A DNA stretch of 64,000 bases from Sva-07 sp963698565 (GTDB lineage: Bacteria; Actinomycetota; Acidimicrobiia; Acidimicrobiales; Ilumatobacteraceae), in assembly GCA_963698565.1 (NCBI GenBank), contig CAVORH010000039.1:186001-250000 (forward strand). The letters run 5' to 3'. The position numbers and the translations under genes are program-made. Shown piece by piece: positions 19,080-28,077 of this stretch. Every line of letters starts with the position of its first letter. Within the stretch, counting starts at the first letter, position 1. The notes below the pieces were generated by a model. It was not told the DNA's origin, searched no databases, and worked only from the letters and a program-made list of their open reading frames with translations.

Positions 19080-19420
19080 ACGACCGACCGGCGACGAGTT
19101 TCGACACGGGACTCCAGCACGAACGCACGGCGCTGGCGTGGGAACGAACGGCGATCGCGATGATCGTCGCCGGGCTCGTGCTGAGCCGGTTCGCGGCGAT
19201 CCACGACTACTGGCTCGCCGTCGGCGCAGGCCTGCTGCAGACCGTGTTCGGCGCGGGCCTGCTCCTGTGGACCGGAGCGCACTACGACGACCTGCACGGC
19301 CCGCTACGTGCCGGGGCCGACGTCGTGCACCCTGCGGCGGCCCGCATCGTCGGGCTGGTCACCGTCTCGACGAGCGGCCTCGCCCTCGTGCTGGCGATCG
19401 CCGTCGCACTCATCCGCTGA
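19076..19420 (+). CDS. DUF202 family membrane protein, second copy
   Basis: 114 aa with HERTALAWERTAIAMIVAGL as the DUF202 signature and three hydrophobic segments. It starts with GTG overlapping the previous stop. Tandem DUF202 pairs of this kind are common and may form a heteromeric membrane protein. Function is unknown. Confidence 0.83.
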   Translation: MNDRPATSFDTGLQHERTALAWERTAIAMIVAGLVLSRFAAIHDYWLAVGAGLLQTVFGAGLLLWTGAHYDDLHGPLRAGADVVHPAAARIVGLVTVSTSGLALVLAIAVALIR

Positions 19421-19511
19421 CGATTCCTCGATTCGGGACATCGGTCCGTGGCCGCTCCCGGCGGGGGCTGGGCTCCTTGGCACCGGTCCGCACGCCGCCG
19501 GCCAGAGCCTG

Positions 19512-19565
19512 CACCTCGATCGAGGTGTGCCGATCGACCGACGCAGGCAGCGCGCGCTGCCTGCG
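19512..19565. promoter_or_regulatory. Two perfect palindromes upstream of the L,D-transpeptidase gene
   Basis: CACCTCGATCGAGGTG (19512-19527) is a perfect 16-bp palindrome. A perfect 24-bp palindrome with arms CGCAGGCAGCGC/GCGCTGCCTGCG spans 19542-19565 and ends 14 bp before the -10-like TAGCCT. The position suggests an operator at or near the -35 region. The 24-bp element could instead terminate the DUF202 transcript. Confidence 0.55.
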
Positions 19566-19579
19566 GCGGTCGTTCGCGG

Positions 19580-19585
19580 TAGCCT
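19580..19585 (+). promoter_or_regulatory. Putative -10 element (TAGCCT), leaderless
   Basis: TAGCCT is 8 nt before the GTG of the L,D-transpeptidase gene. There is no ribosome binding site, and the hexamer equals the one before the antiporter gene. Confidence 0.5.
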
Positions 19586-19593
19586 TGCCCTTC

Positions 19594-20697
19594 GTGACCA
19601 CGCTCTTCGACGCCGATCCGATGCCGGTCGACGACCTGCGGTTCGACGACGCGATGGCCCGCAACGGCGCCGAGCATCCGGGCGAACCAGACCAGCCAGA
19701 CCACGGCCGCCGCCGAACCGTCCTCGCCGGAGCCATCGTGGCCGTGCTCGGGATCGCGGCGATCGGTGCCGTCGTCACCGCCGACCAGGGTGGGTCGATC
19801 GCGACGATCGACGACGCCACGAGCGAGGCTGCGGACACCGTGCAGGCCGCAGCAACGTCCCCCGTCGACGTCGTTTCCGCGGCAGTCCTGCCCGACCTCG
19901 AGGGCGAACTCGGACAGAACGAGGCCGAGCCGACCGCACCGGTCGAGCCGGAACGGGCCGACGGTGGCTGCACGATCGGCGCGCTGTCGATCCGGCTCGG
20001 ATCCGACGGCGACGGGGTCGTCTGCCTGCAGCAGGCACTGATCGACCTCGGCTACTACGACGGTGCTGCGAGCGGCAACTTCGACAACTCGACCGCGCAA
20101 GCGGTGATGGCCTACCAGGAGGCCGAAGGGCTCTTCGTCGACGGCGTCGTCGGCCGGGAGAGCGCGATCTCGCTCGACATCTGGCCCGACGAGGAATCGT
20201 TCGTGGTCCACACACCCCCACCGGCCAACGGCGCGATGGACTCCACCGGCTACCTGCTGTCGCCGGTCGCGTCGGTCGGCGACGACGCTCCCCCACTGCC
20301 GGAGGACTCCGGGTCGGGCCGGCGCGTCGTGTACGACCGCGCCGGTCAGCGGGTGTGGGCGGTCGATGCCAACGAGCGGATCATCCGCTCGTGGCTGGTC
20401 TCGGGGAGCACCTACAGCAACGAGCAGCCGGGCACGCACACCGTGTACAGCCGCTCGGAGATGTCGACGGCGTGGAACGGCAAGGCCTGGTTGCCCCAGA
20501 TGATCCGCTACCAGCAGACGGCGATCGGCCACATCGGCTTCCACGCGATCCCGCTGCACGTGTCCGACAACTCGCCGTACCAGACCACCGACGAACTCGG
20601 CACCCGCCTCTCCGGCGGCTGCCAGCGCCAGCACAACCTCGACGCCGCGTTCCTGTGGTCGTTCGCCGACGTCGGCACGACCGTCGTCGTCACCTGA
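19594..20697 (+). CDS. L,D-transpeptidase with peptidoglycan-binding domain
   Basis: 367 aa cell-wall enzyme that would form 3-3 cross-links or attach proteins to peptidoglycan. A single membrane anchor (TVLAGAIVAVLGIAAIGAVV, about residues 47-66) is followed by a low-complexity linker. A PG-binding-1 domain (LGSDGDGVVCLQQALIDLGY) and a C-terminal YkuD catalytic domain come next. HIGFHAIP and LSGGCQRQ supply the catalytic His and Cys. GTG 19594 is favoured by the -10-like hexamer; ATG 19621 is an alternative. It stands alone, preceded by two palindromes. Confidence 0.88.
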   Translation: MTTLFDADPMPVDDLRFDDAMARNGAEHPGEPDQPDHGRRRTVLAGAIVAVLGIAAIGAVVTADQGGSIATIDDATSEAADTVQAAATSPVDVVSAAVLPDLEGELGQNEAEPTAPVEPERADGGCTIGALSIRLGSDGDGVVCLQQALIDLGYYDGAASGNFDNSTAQAVMAYQEAEGLFVDGVVGRESAISLDIWPDEESFVVHTPPPANGAMDSTGYLLSPVASVGDDAPPLPEDSGSGRRVVYDRAGQRVWAVDANERIIRSWLVSGSTYSNEQPGTHTVYSRSEMSTAWNGKAWLPQMIRYQQTAIGHIGFHAIPLHVSDNSPYQTTDELGTRLSGGCQRQHNLDAAFLWSFADVGTTVVVT

Positions 20698-20733
20698 CGG
20701 ACACCGCCCGACCACCGGCGATCGGAGCCGCCG

Positions 20734-21774
20734 TCAGAGGCGGGCGTGGAGGCGTGACGCCTGTTCGGCCGCCCGGGCCCGGATCTCGGCGGCGTCGACG
20801 CGAGTCGCAACGCCGTTGCGCAGCGCCGGCTCACCGTCGATGTCGACGTCGAGCGCTCGCACCCCGGGCGTGTAGGCGAGGTGCCACGGGGCCATCGGCG
20901 CGTACGACCACCGGACACGGTCATCGAGCGCCTCGGGGAACAGACGCCATCCCTCCTGCAGCCACGCCCACGCCGTGTCGGGGCTCTCGGTGACATCGGC
21001 GGCGCGGGCGGCGACGAAGGCCAATTGGAACTCGGCGATCATGTCGGCACCGATGCCGTCGGTGCCGAGGGCGACCGGGTTGGCGAAGCGTGTCGGGCGG
21101 GCGTAGCCGACCGAGTTGTTCATGTTCGAACGCGGGTTGTGCACGATCGTGCCGCGCAACCCGTGGTCGTCGGCCAGGTGGACGCCGTGGATCAGGAGCC
21201 AGTCGTCGGCGCTGAGCGGCCGCAATCGATCGACCGCACCGACGTCGTCGGGACCCTCGGCGACGTGGATGTGCACGCCGACGCCGTGGCGCCGGGCAAG
21301 GTCGGCCGCGGCCTCCAGCGTGTCGTCACTGCACGTGAACGCAGCGTGCACCCCGACCATGCCACGACCGCCGGCGGTGAGGTACCGCTCGTTCTCCGCG
21401 AGCCCCCGACGCGCCCCGTCGGGGCCGTGGCGATCGGTGACCCCGTAGCTCGTGTTCACCCGCACGCCCACCTCGGCGCAGGCGTCGGCGATCACCGTCA
21501 ACGATCCTTCGATCGCGTTCGGCGACTCGTGGTGGTCGATGATCGCCGTGCACCCGGATTCGAGCGCTTCGAGCGCTCCCAGCTTCGCCGACCACTCGAG
21601 CATCTCCAGGTCGAGCGCCGTGTCGAGCCGCCACCAGACCTGTTCGAGCACATCGAGGAAGGTTCGTGGGACCCGCGGCGGCGCCGGCATTCCCCTGGCG
21701 AGCGCCGAGTAGAGGTGATGGTGAGCGCAGACCAGACCTGCGGTCGTGTTGTCCGTTGGCGCTGGGTCGCTCAC
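20734..21774 (-). CDS. Amidohydrolase superfamily protein (SsnA/chlorohydrolase-like)
   Basis: 346 aa metal-dependent hydrolase that probably deaminates or dechlorinates a ring compound. The first metal motif is CAHHHLYSALARGMP near the N-terminus; later come DHHESP, the HIHVAEG histidines, and ALGTDGIGADM with the metal Asp. The usual N-terminal beta-sandwich half is absent, so it begins almost at the metal motif and is shorter than the 400-450 residues typical of the family. GTG 21774 is preceded 9 nt upstream by TACTGT. It is transcribed divergently from the cyclase-like receptor operon. Confidence 0.8.
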   Translation of the reverse strand: MSDPAPTDNTTAGLVCAHHHLYSALARGMPAPPRVPRTFLDVLEQVWWRLDTALDLEMLEWSAKLGALEALESGCTAIIDHHESPNAIEGSLTVIADACAEVGVRVNTSYGVTDRHGPDGARRGLAENERYLTAGGRGMVGVHAAFTCSDDTLEAAADLARRHGVGVHIHVAEGPDDVGAVDRLRPLSADDWLLIHGVHLADDHGLRGTIVHNPRSNMNNSVGYARPTRFANPVALGTDGIGADMIAEFQLAFVAARAADVTESPDTAWAWLQEGWRLFPEALDDRVRWSYAPMAPWHLAYTPGVRALDVDIDGEPALRNGVATRVDAAEIRARAAEQASRLHARL

Positions 21775-21783
21775 TGGGCTCAG

Positions 21784-21793
21784 ACAGTAGTGT
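21784..21793. promoter_or_regulatory. Overlapping divergent -10 elements
   Basis: ACAGTAGTGT contains TAGTGT on the plus strand (21788-21793), 8 nt before the receptor GTG, and TACTGT on the minus strand (21789-21784), 9 nt before the amidohydrolase GTG. The two boxes share two bases, so polymerase could serve only one direction at a time. Confidence 0.55.
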
Positions 21794-21801
21794 GGCGCAC
21801 C

Positions 21802-24033
21802 GTGACCGAGGCGAGCGCCACCGACGACCAAGGGCGCCTCGGACGTCGCTCGCGGCTGCGCGGCGTCTCCATGGCAACCCGGTTGGCCGCCGCCGTGCTG
21901 CTCGTGAGCCTGGTGTCGCTCGCGATCGCAACGCTCGTGGGCGTCAACGCCGGATACGATCTGGGCCGCGGGATCTATCAGGCCAGGCTGACCTCACTCG
22001 AGGGTTCCGGTTCCGCTGACGTCGCCGCCCGGCTGAGGTCCACCCGCGCAGGAACCGACACGCTGGCCCTGAGCCCCGAATCGGCAACGGCGATCGAGGA
22101 GTTCGACCGGGCCCTCACCGACATCCCGGACGGATTCGACCCGGTCGACGCCACCAGCCGGCTCACCACTGCGTACGACGGCGTCTACCTCGACTCCACC
22201 GGATCCGATGTGACCGGACCCGACGTCAGCGAGATCGTCCCGACCGACCCGCGGGCGCTCTACATCCAGAACGAGTACTCGATCGCGATGGTCGATGTCG
22301 CCACGGGCGACACCGTGACCGACGCGCCCCTCGACGGCGAAGCGGTCACCGTCGAGGTCGTCGAGGATCCGGGCAGACTCGCCGATGCCGGCGACGCCAG
22401 CGCGTGGTCCGATGTTCACCGTCGCTACCACCCTGCGTATCGACGGATCGCCGACGATCTCGGGCTGCTCGACCTCTACCTGGTCGAGCCGACGAGCGCA
22501 CGCATCGTCTACTCGGTCGCCAAGCGCCCCGATGTCGGAACCAGCCTGATCACGGGACCGTTCGGTGGCTCCGTCCTCGCCAACACCGTCAACCAGGTGA
22601 TCGACGATCCGGCCGCAGGCACCGCGGTCAGCGACCTCAGCCTGTACACCGCCGCACCGGGCGACGTCGTCGGCGTGATGGCCAGTCCGATCATGGACGG
22701 CGAGACGTTGGTCGGCGTCGTTGCGACGATGTACGACGGCGCCAGGTTCACGGAGATTCTGACCGCCGCCGGCACCACAGCCGACGCCGCCGTTCCTGGC
22801 GGGTCCGACTCCGGCACGAGAGCCGACGTGTACCTCATCGGAGCCGATGGCACGCTGCGCAGCGATCCCCGTGCCTACCTGACGGATCCCAACGCGTTCC
22901 TCGACCTCAGCGAGGCGAGCGGGCTGCTCTCGTCGACCGAACGAGCGGAGATCGAAGCTGCCGACACGACCGTGCTCACCCAACCTGCCGTCGGCGCGAC
23001 CTTCATGGCTGCCGAGGACGGGGACGACTCCGTCGCCGAACGACCGTCGATGACAGGGGGAACCGTGTTCAGCACGGTGGCCAGGGTCCCGTTCGACGGG
23101 GTCGAGTGGTACACGGCATCCGAGTCGGGAATCGACGCGGCCGAGACGGCGCTGGCGACCTTCCGAGACATCCTGATCGTCGGCGCATCGATCTTCGTGA
23201 TCGCCATTGCGTTCGTGGCAGTCGGATGGGCCAGTCGACTGATGCGCCCGGTCCGAGCGATCAGCGACCGCCTCGGGAACGTCGACGACGACCACACGCC
23301 GCTGGAGATTCCCGAGCGCAGCCCCGTCGAGATGCACCACTTGGCGGCCAGTTTCGACTCGATGGTCAGCACGCTCGACCGCCAACAGGTCGAGTTGGCC
23401 GTCGCCCGTGAGGACCGCCTCGACCTGCTCCGACAGATGCTGCCCACGGCGGTCGCCGATCGGCTCGCGAAGGGCGGTGGCGAGGGCCTGGAACAAGTCG
23501 AGCAGGCGACGGTCGTCGTGCTCGTGGTGCTCGGGATGGGCGCGCTCGTCAGGGCAGGCGACACCGGAACCAACAGAGATCTCGTGGATCGGCTCCATTC
23601 GGAGCTCGACGGGCTCGCCGAGCAGCATGGCCTCGATCGCGTCAAGATCGTCGGCGACGCCTACTTCGCAGCGTGCGGCCACGACCGCCCGTTCATCGAC
23701 CACGCACCCCGGGTCGTCACCTTCGCAACCGACGCCCGCGATGCGATCCGCTCGATCGGTGCCGGAGCATCAACCAAGCTCGACGTCGCCGTCGGCGTCG
23801 ACACCGGCCCGGTCACGGTCGGCATGACCGGCAGCGAACGACTGATCTACGACGTGTGGGGGGAAACGGTCAGTCGTGCTCACCTCCTGGCCCGCAGTGC
23901 GGGTACCGGCGCGATCGTCCTGTCCGACACGACGCATTCGATGCTGCCGGACCAGATCCCCAGCCAGGCCACCGATGTGGCCGGCGCTCGGGTCTGGATC
24001 GTGCCGGACGCAGCGATGGGGACGGTGCAGTGA
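21802..24033 (+). CDS. Membrane receptor with HAMP and degenerate class III cyclase domain
   Basis: 743 aa. One N-terminal membrane helix (about 26-48), a large extracytoplasmic sensor of about 400 residues, a second helix (about 456-476), a HAMP-like linker and a class III nucleotidyl cyclase fold (about 566-735). Family knowledge: active enzymes need two metal Asp and an Asn/Arg pair. Here the first Asp is lost (VVVLVVLGMGAL where FADIVGFT is usual), KIVGDAYFA keeps the second, and VWGETVSRAHLL lacks the Asn and Arg. It is therefore probably a nucleotide-binding or regulatory pseudo-cyclase. It leads an operon with a cyclic-nucleotide-binding MscS channel. Confidence 0.8.
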   Translation: MTEASATDDQGRLGRRSRLRGVSMATRLAAAVLLVSLVSLAIATLVGVNAGYDLGRGIYQARLTSLEGSGSADVAARLRSTRAGTDTLALSPESATAIEEFDRALTDIPDGFDPVDATSRLTTAYDGVYLDSTGSDVTGPDVSEIVPTDPRALYIQNEYSIAMVDVATGDTVTDAPLDGEAVTVEVVEDPGRLADAGDASAWSDVHRRYHPAYRRIADDLGLLDLYLVEPTSARIVYSVAKRPDVGTSLITGPFGGSVLANTVNQVIDDPAAGTAVSDLSLYTAAPGDVVGVMASPIMDGETLVGVVATMYDGARFTEILTAAGTTADAAVPGGSDSGTRADVYLIGADGTLRSDPRAYLTDPNAFLDLSEASGLLSSTERAEIEAADTTVLTQPAVGATFMAAEDGDDSVAERPSMTGGTVFSTVARVPFDGVEWYTASESGIDAAETALATFRDILIVGASIFVIAIAFVAVGWASRLMRPVRAISDRLGNVDDDHTPLEIPERSPVEMHHLAASFDSMVSTLDRQQVELAVAREDRLDLLRQMLPTAVADRLAKGGGEGLEQVEQATVVVLVVLGMGALVRAGDTGTNRDLVDRLHSELDGLAEQHGLDRVKIVGDAYFAACGHDRPFIDHAPRVVTFATDARDAIRSIGAGASTKLDVAVGVDTGPVTVGMTGSERLIYDVWGETVSRAHLLARSAGTGAIVLSDTTHSMLPDQIPSQATDVAGARVWIVPDAAMGTVQ

Positions 24034-24058
24034 TGATGTGGTCGAAGGTGGTGACCCG

Positions 24059-25576
24059 ATGATCGACAACTCCCTGTTCTGGGCGATCATCGTCATCGTC
24101 ATCGTGCCGCTCGCAGTGCTCGGCGCCGCCGAGGTCGACGAACGCCTCCGCCAGCGTGATTCGCCCCTGCGCGGCGCCATGTCGATCGTGCGCAGGTGGG
24201 CGCTGCCGTCGTTCGCGGTGTGGGCCGTGCTGCGACCGGTCCTCGGACGGACCGAGGACTCCTTCGGTGTGCAGGTTGCATTGACGGCGCTGGTCGTCGC
24301 ACTCGGGGCAGCACTTCTCCGGGTGCTCAGGTTCGTGACGGCCGGCATCGCCACACGCGAGCGCGACGACGGCCGAGGCCCGGTTCCACAGCTGCTGCTC
24401 GCACTGCCGCGGATCGCCGTGATCGGCGTGCTGGCGTGGCTGCTGCTCACCAGCGTGTGGGGAGTCGACCTCTCGGGGCTCCTCGCTGCGCTCGGCGTCA
24501 CCTCGCTCGTCGTGTCGTTCGCCCTGCAGGGAACCTTGAGCGGCCTGGCGTCCGGGTTCCTCCTGCTCGGCGACCAACCGTTCCAGCCCGGTGAATGGAT
24601 CTCGAGCGGGGACGTCGAGGGGCTGGTGATCGACATCAACTGGCGAACCACCCGCATCCGGACACGCAACGGCGACATGGTGGTGATCCCCAACAGCCAG
24701 TTGGCCGCAGCCAACATCGTGAACTACTCGGCGCCTGAGCCGCTGCACCGCATCGTGGTGCCGCTCCAGGTCGCGTTCGCGAATCCGCCGACGCTCGCCA
24801 AGGAGATGCTGCTCGCCGCCGCACGCGAAACCGCAGGTGTCGTCTCCGATCCACCCCCGTTCGTCCGGGTCGTGACGATCGACGATCCGTTGATGGGCTA
24901 CGAGGTCGACCTGTGGGTCAGCGACTACGCCTCGGTCCCTCGCATTCTCAGCGATTTCGGATCGCTGGTCTGGTACCAATCGCACCGCCTCGGTGTGCCC
25001 TTGCCCAGCCCGGCCCAGGATCTCTTCCTCCACGACGCTGCGGCCGAGGCCGAAGCCGCCAAGCCGACGCCGGCGGCGATTCGCGCCGGATTGCAGACAT
25101 CCCCGCTGTTGGGCCTGCTCGACGACGCCGAACTCGATCGGCTCGTGCCCGCCTCGCGGTTGGCGAGGTTCGCCGCTGGCGAGTTGATGGTCGAGTCGAC
25201 CAGTTCGACACGCGACCTGATGGTGCTGCTCGAGGGACACGCCAACCTGGTGCTGATCGAGGCCGGTGGCGACGATGCCATCGTCGGCGACATCGCCAAC
25301 GGTGAGACCGTCGGGATGCTGGAGAGCCCCCGGGGCGAGGAACGGATGCTCGCCGTGCGCGCAGTGACCGATTGCGAGGTCGTGATCGTCGGGGCGGCAG
25401 CAGCGAGTGAGATCACCAGCCGGCACGCCGAACTCGCCGCCGCGTTCAACCGTCTGCGAGCGATCAGGGCGCGGCGCGTCGAGCGCCTGCTGACCGCCCG
25501 CGCCCGACTCGCAGCGGCGACCGCTGCCCCCGTCACGGAAGCACCCTCAGCACCCAACGACGGGGTCGCACCATGA
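24059..25576 (+). CDS. MscS-family ion channel with C-terminal cyclic-nucleotide-binding domain
   Basis: 505 aa. Several N-terminal membrane helices precede the MscS pore helix (GVTSLVVSFALQGTLSGLAS) and the beta domain with GEWISSGDVEGLV and VVIPNSQLAAANIVNYS. From about residue 350 a CNB domain follows, with phosphate-cassette-like NGETVGMLESPRGEER and AVRA segments. Such bCNG-type proteins are gated by ligand rather than tension in described cases. ATG 24059 has AAGGTGG upstream. It starts 25 bp after the first receptor gene and overlaps the second by ATGA, so all three should be made together. Confidence 0.88.
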   Translation: MIDNSLFWAIIVIVIVPLAVLGAAEVDERLRQRDSPLRGAMSIVRRWALPSFAVWAVLRPVLGRTEDSFGVQVALTALVVALGAALLRVLRFVTAGIATRERDDGRGPVPQLLLALPRIAVIGVLAWLLLTSVWGVDLSGLLAALGVTSLVVSFALQGTLSGLASGFLLLGDQPFQPGEWISSGDVEGLVIDINWRTTRIRTRNGDMVVIPNSQLAAANIVNYSAPEPLHRIVVPLQVAFANPPTLAKEMLLAAARETAGVVSDPPPFVRVVTIDDPLMGYEVDLWVSDYASVPRILSDFGSLVWYQSHRLGVPLPSPAQDLFLHDAAAEAEAAKPTPAAIRAGLQTSPLLGLLDDAELDRLVPASRLARFAAGELMVESTSSTRDLMVLLEGHANLVLIEAGGDDAIVGDIANGETVGMLESPRGEERMLAVRAVTDCEVVIVGAAAASEITSRHAELAAAFNRLRAIRARRVERLLTARARLAAATAAPVTEAPSAPNDGVAP

Positions 25577-27735
25577 CGATCGACGACGCTGCGTTCGCGG
25601 CACAGATGCAAGAGCGTTCCGCGTCGTTGCCGTTCTGGCGACGCCCGCGCCGGCTTCGACGTCAGATCACCGCCACGCTCGTCGGCGTCTCACTCGTCGC
25701 CGTCGCGCTGTTCGGCGTCCTGAACTACGTTGCCGCCGACGACCTGTTGCTCAACGGCACCGAGGACCAGCTCCAGAGCGAGGCACAGTCGCGCGCTCAG
25801 AGCGTCGAACTCGGTGCGAACGGGTTGCTCGGCCGGGTCGCGGCGACGTCGTCGGACCCCGGGATCGTCGACTCGCTGGACGATTTCGTGCGCGGTTTCG
25901 ACGAGCTCGACGGTGTGGACCTCGATCCGGCCCAGGCTGCCGAGCTGAGCCAGGTCTACGAACAACTGGTCGTCGCTCCCATCAACGAACTCGCCATCCG
26001 CACGGTCAGCCTCGACGAGGTACTTCCCCGCACCGCCGAGGGCCGTTGGATCCAGTACCACTACACGCTGCCCGCCCAGGTCCCCGACCGACCCGGTGCC
26101 ACAGCGACCGACCCCGAAGAGGAACCCAACGGCTACGACGTCGCCATGGCCACCAACGACGGGTACCTGACGTCGGTCTCCGACACGTTCGGCGGCGGTG
26201 ACCTGCTCCTGATCGACCGCAACGGCACCGTCGTGTACTCGGCCGACAAGCGCATCGATCTGGGCACGAGCCTCGTGAACGGTCCGTACGCGGACTCCGC
26301 ACTCGCGCGCCTGGTCACCGATGAACTCGGTCAGGTGCGCGCCGGTGATGCGCTGGTGACCGACTTCAACGTGTACGTCCCCGGTGGGGCCCGCCCGGTC
26401 CTGTTCGCCGCAGCCGTGATTCGCAGCGGCAACCAGATCGTGGGCACGCTCGCAGTGGAGATCTCGGTGGAGGCGATCGATTCCATCACCCAGACCGGCC
26501 CGGAGTTCGAACAGACGGGGCTCGACGCCCTCGACAGCTACGTGGTGTCGACCGACCTCCTGCTCCAGAGCACCCCGCAGTCGTGGTTCGACGACCCGGA
26601 CGCGTACCTCGAGGGGATCTCGGACGCCGAGCAACGCCGGATCGTTGCTGCGCTCGGTTCACCGGTCGGCGCACAGATCATCGACACGGCTCCGGTCCGC
26701 GCCACCGCGGATGGCGAACCGTTCGTCGGGAGGTCGACCAATGCAGTCGGTCAACGGACCTACAGTTCGTCGACCTCGATCAACGTCCCCGGCGCCTCCT
26801 GGGTGGTGGTGACCGAGGTTCCCCTGTCGGTCGCCCGCCGACCGTTGGTCGACTACCTGATCCGGATGGGCATCGTGGTGGCCATCCTGCTCCCACTCGC
26901 AGCCCTTGCGGGATTCCTCCTCGCTCGACGGCTGACCAGGCCGATCCCCGTCGCCGTGGCTGCCGCACGCGCCGTGGCCGACGGGCAGCGGCATCTCGAT
27001 CTGCCCGCACGCGGCAATGACGAGTTCGGCGATCTCCAACGACGACTCACGAGGATGGCGGCGACGTTGGCGCGCCAGGAGCAAGGGCTCCGCGACGAGT
27101 TCGAGAACAAGCGCCAGCTCCTGCTGTCGGTGCTGCCCCCGCACCTCGTACGAGGTGACGGCGTGGTGTCGGGTACTGGCGATCAGGTGGCGGCGCGTAC
27201 GGTGATCGCCGTGGCGATCGACACCGATCGCACCGAGATCGACAGCGACGACGACCTGACCGAAGCGCTCGCCGCCGCCTCGGCGGTGGCCGAGCGGCTG
27301 GCCGCCGATGCTCGGATCGACCGTGTTCGGGTCGCCGCCGATCGTTCGTTGTTCGTCGCAGGAGGTTCGGCCGATGACGGCGCCGACGCAGCGCTGAGCT
27401 TTGCCCTGGCGCTGGAGAGCGAGGTTCGTGCGCTCGCCGTCGAAGCGGGGCTGACCTTGACGCTCCACATCGGGGTGTCGACAGGTGAGGTCGCCACCGG
27501 AGTGCTCGCTCGCGGGAGCCTCACGTTCGCGGCATGGGGCGAGCCGGTGCGCCGTGCCCTGGCGATCAGCGCGTTGTCACTCGCCGATGAGATACTCGTC
27601 GACCTCTCCACGCTGGACGCGTCGACGGAAGCGTGGGCGACCCAACCCGCCGATCACGTGGTCGCTCTCGACAATCAGCCGCTCGACGTACGCGCACTCG
27701 TTCGCGCTCGCTCCCCCGAGATCACTGCGCCCTGA
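25573..27735 (+). CDS. Second membrane receptor with HAMP and degenerate cyclase-like domain
   Basis: 720 aa with the same architecture as the first gene of the operon: helix (about 31-52), extracytoplasmic sensor, helix (about 428-450), HAMP and a C-terminal cyclase-like fold (about 541-705). The catalytic signature is more eroded: AVAIDTDRTE keeps an Asp, but the GD motif is AADRSLFVAG and the Asn/Arg motif reads AAWGEPVRRALAIS. The two receptors share segments such as the DLGTSLVNGPY/DVGTSLITGPF motif, so they are diverged duplicates. The start overlaps the channel gene stop (ATGA). Catalysis is unlikely; a role in setting or sensing nucleotide for the channel is inferred from context only. 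Confidence 0.78.
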   Translation: MTIDDAAFAAQMQERSASLPFWRRPRRLRRQITATLVGVSLVAVALFGVLNYVAADDLLLNGTEDQLQSEAQSRAQSVELGANGLLGRVAATSSDPGIVDSLDDFVRGFDELDGVDLDPAQAAELSQVYEQLVVAPINELAIRTVSLDEVLPRTAEGRWIQYHYTLPAQVPDRPGATATDPEEEPNGYDVAMATNDGYLTSVSDTFGGGDLLLIDRNGTVVYSADKRIDLGTSLVNGPYADSALARLVTDELGQVRAGDALVTDFNVYVPGGARPVLFAAAVIRSGNQIVGTLAVEISVEAIDSITQTGPEFEQTGLDALDSYVVSTDLLLQSTPQSWFDDPDAYLEGISDAEQRRIVAALGSPVGAQIIDTAPVRATADGEPFVGRSTNAVGQRTYSSSTSINVPGASWVVVTEVPLSVARRPLVDYLIRMGIVVAILLPLAALAGFLLARRLTRPIPVAVAAARAVADGQRHLDLPARGNDEFGDLQRRLTRMAATLARQEQGLRDEFENKRQLLLSVLPPHLVRGDGVVSGTGDQVAARTVIAVAIDTDRTEIDSDDDLTEALAAASAVAERLAADARIDRVRVAADRSLFVAGGSADDGADAALSFALALESEVRALAVEAGLTLTLHIGVSTGEVATGVLARGSLTFAAWGEPVRRALAISALSLADEILVDLSTLDASTEAWATQPADHVVALDNQPLDVRALVRARSPEITAP

Positions 27736-27747
27736 CACGGGCTCGGC

Positions 27748-28002
27748 TCACTTCTTGTTGGCGTACCAGCGCCAGATCGCCGTGATGATCACGGCGCCGG
27801 CGATCGAACCGATGAGGCCGCTCGGCTTCAGCGCGAGGCCATCGCCCGCGAGCAGGCTGACCAGCAGCCCACCGACGAACGAGCCGCCCAGGCCGGCAAC
27901 GAGGGCGATCGTCCAATCGACCGCCCCGCCCTCCCGCCCGAGGATGAACTGGGCGAGCGCGCCGACGAGGACTCCGAAACCGAGGATCGCGAGAATGAGC
28001 AC
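27748..28002 (-). CDS. GlsB/YeaQ/YmgE-family stress response membrane protein
   Basis: 84 aa with three hydrophobic segments and the glycine-rich pattern of the transglycosylase-associated family (VGALAQFILG, GLGGSFVGGLL, IGSIAGAVI). It is an inner-membrane protein of unknown mechanism, often stress-induced. The start is GTG, 6 nt after a TATCGT hexamer. It converges with the receptor operon. Confidence 0.88.
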   Translation of the reverse strand: MLILAILGFGVLVGALAQFILGREGGAVDWTIALVAGLGGSFVGGLLVSLLAGDGLALKPSGLIGSIAGAVIITAIWRWYANKK

Positions 28003-28008
28003 GGGCGC

Positions 28009-28014
28009 ACGATA
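28009..28014 (-). promoter_or_regulatory. Putative -10 element (TATCGT), leaderless
   Basis: TATCGT on the minus strand, 6 nt before the GTG of the GlsB-family gene, with no ribosome site between. Confidence 0.45.
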
Positions 28015-28077
28015 TCGCGCTGACTAGATTTTCGAAGGGCGACACAAGGCCGTCTCTGCGAACGAAATGGGGACCAC

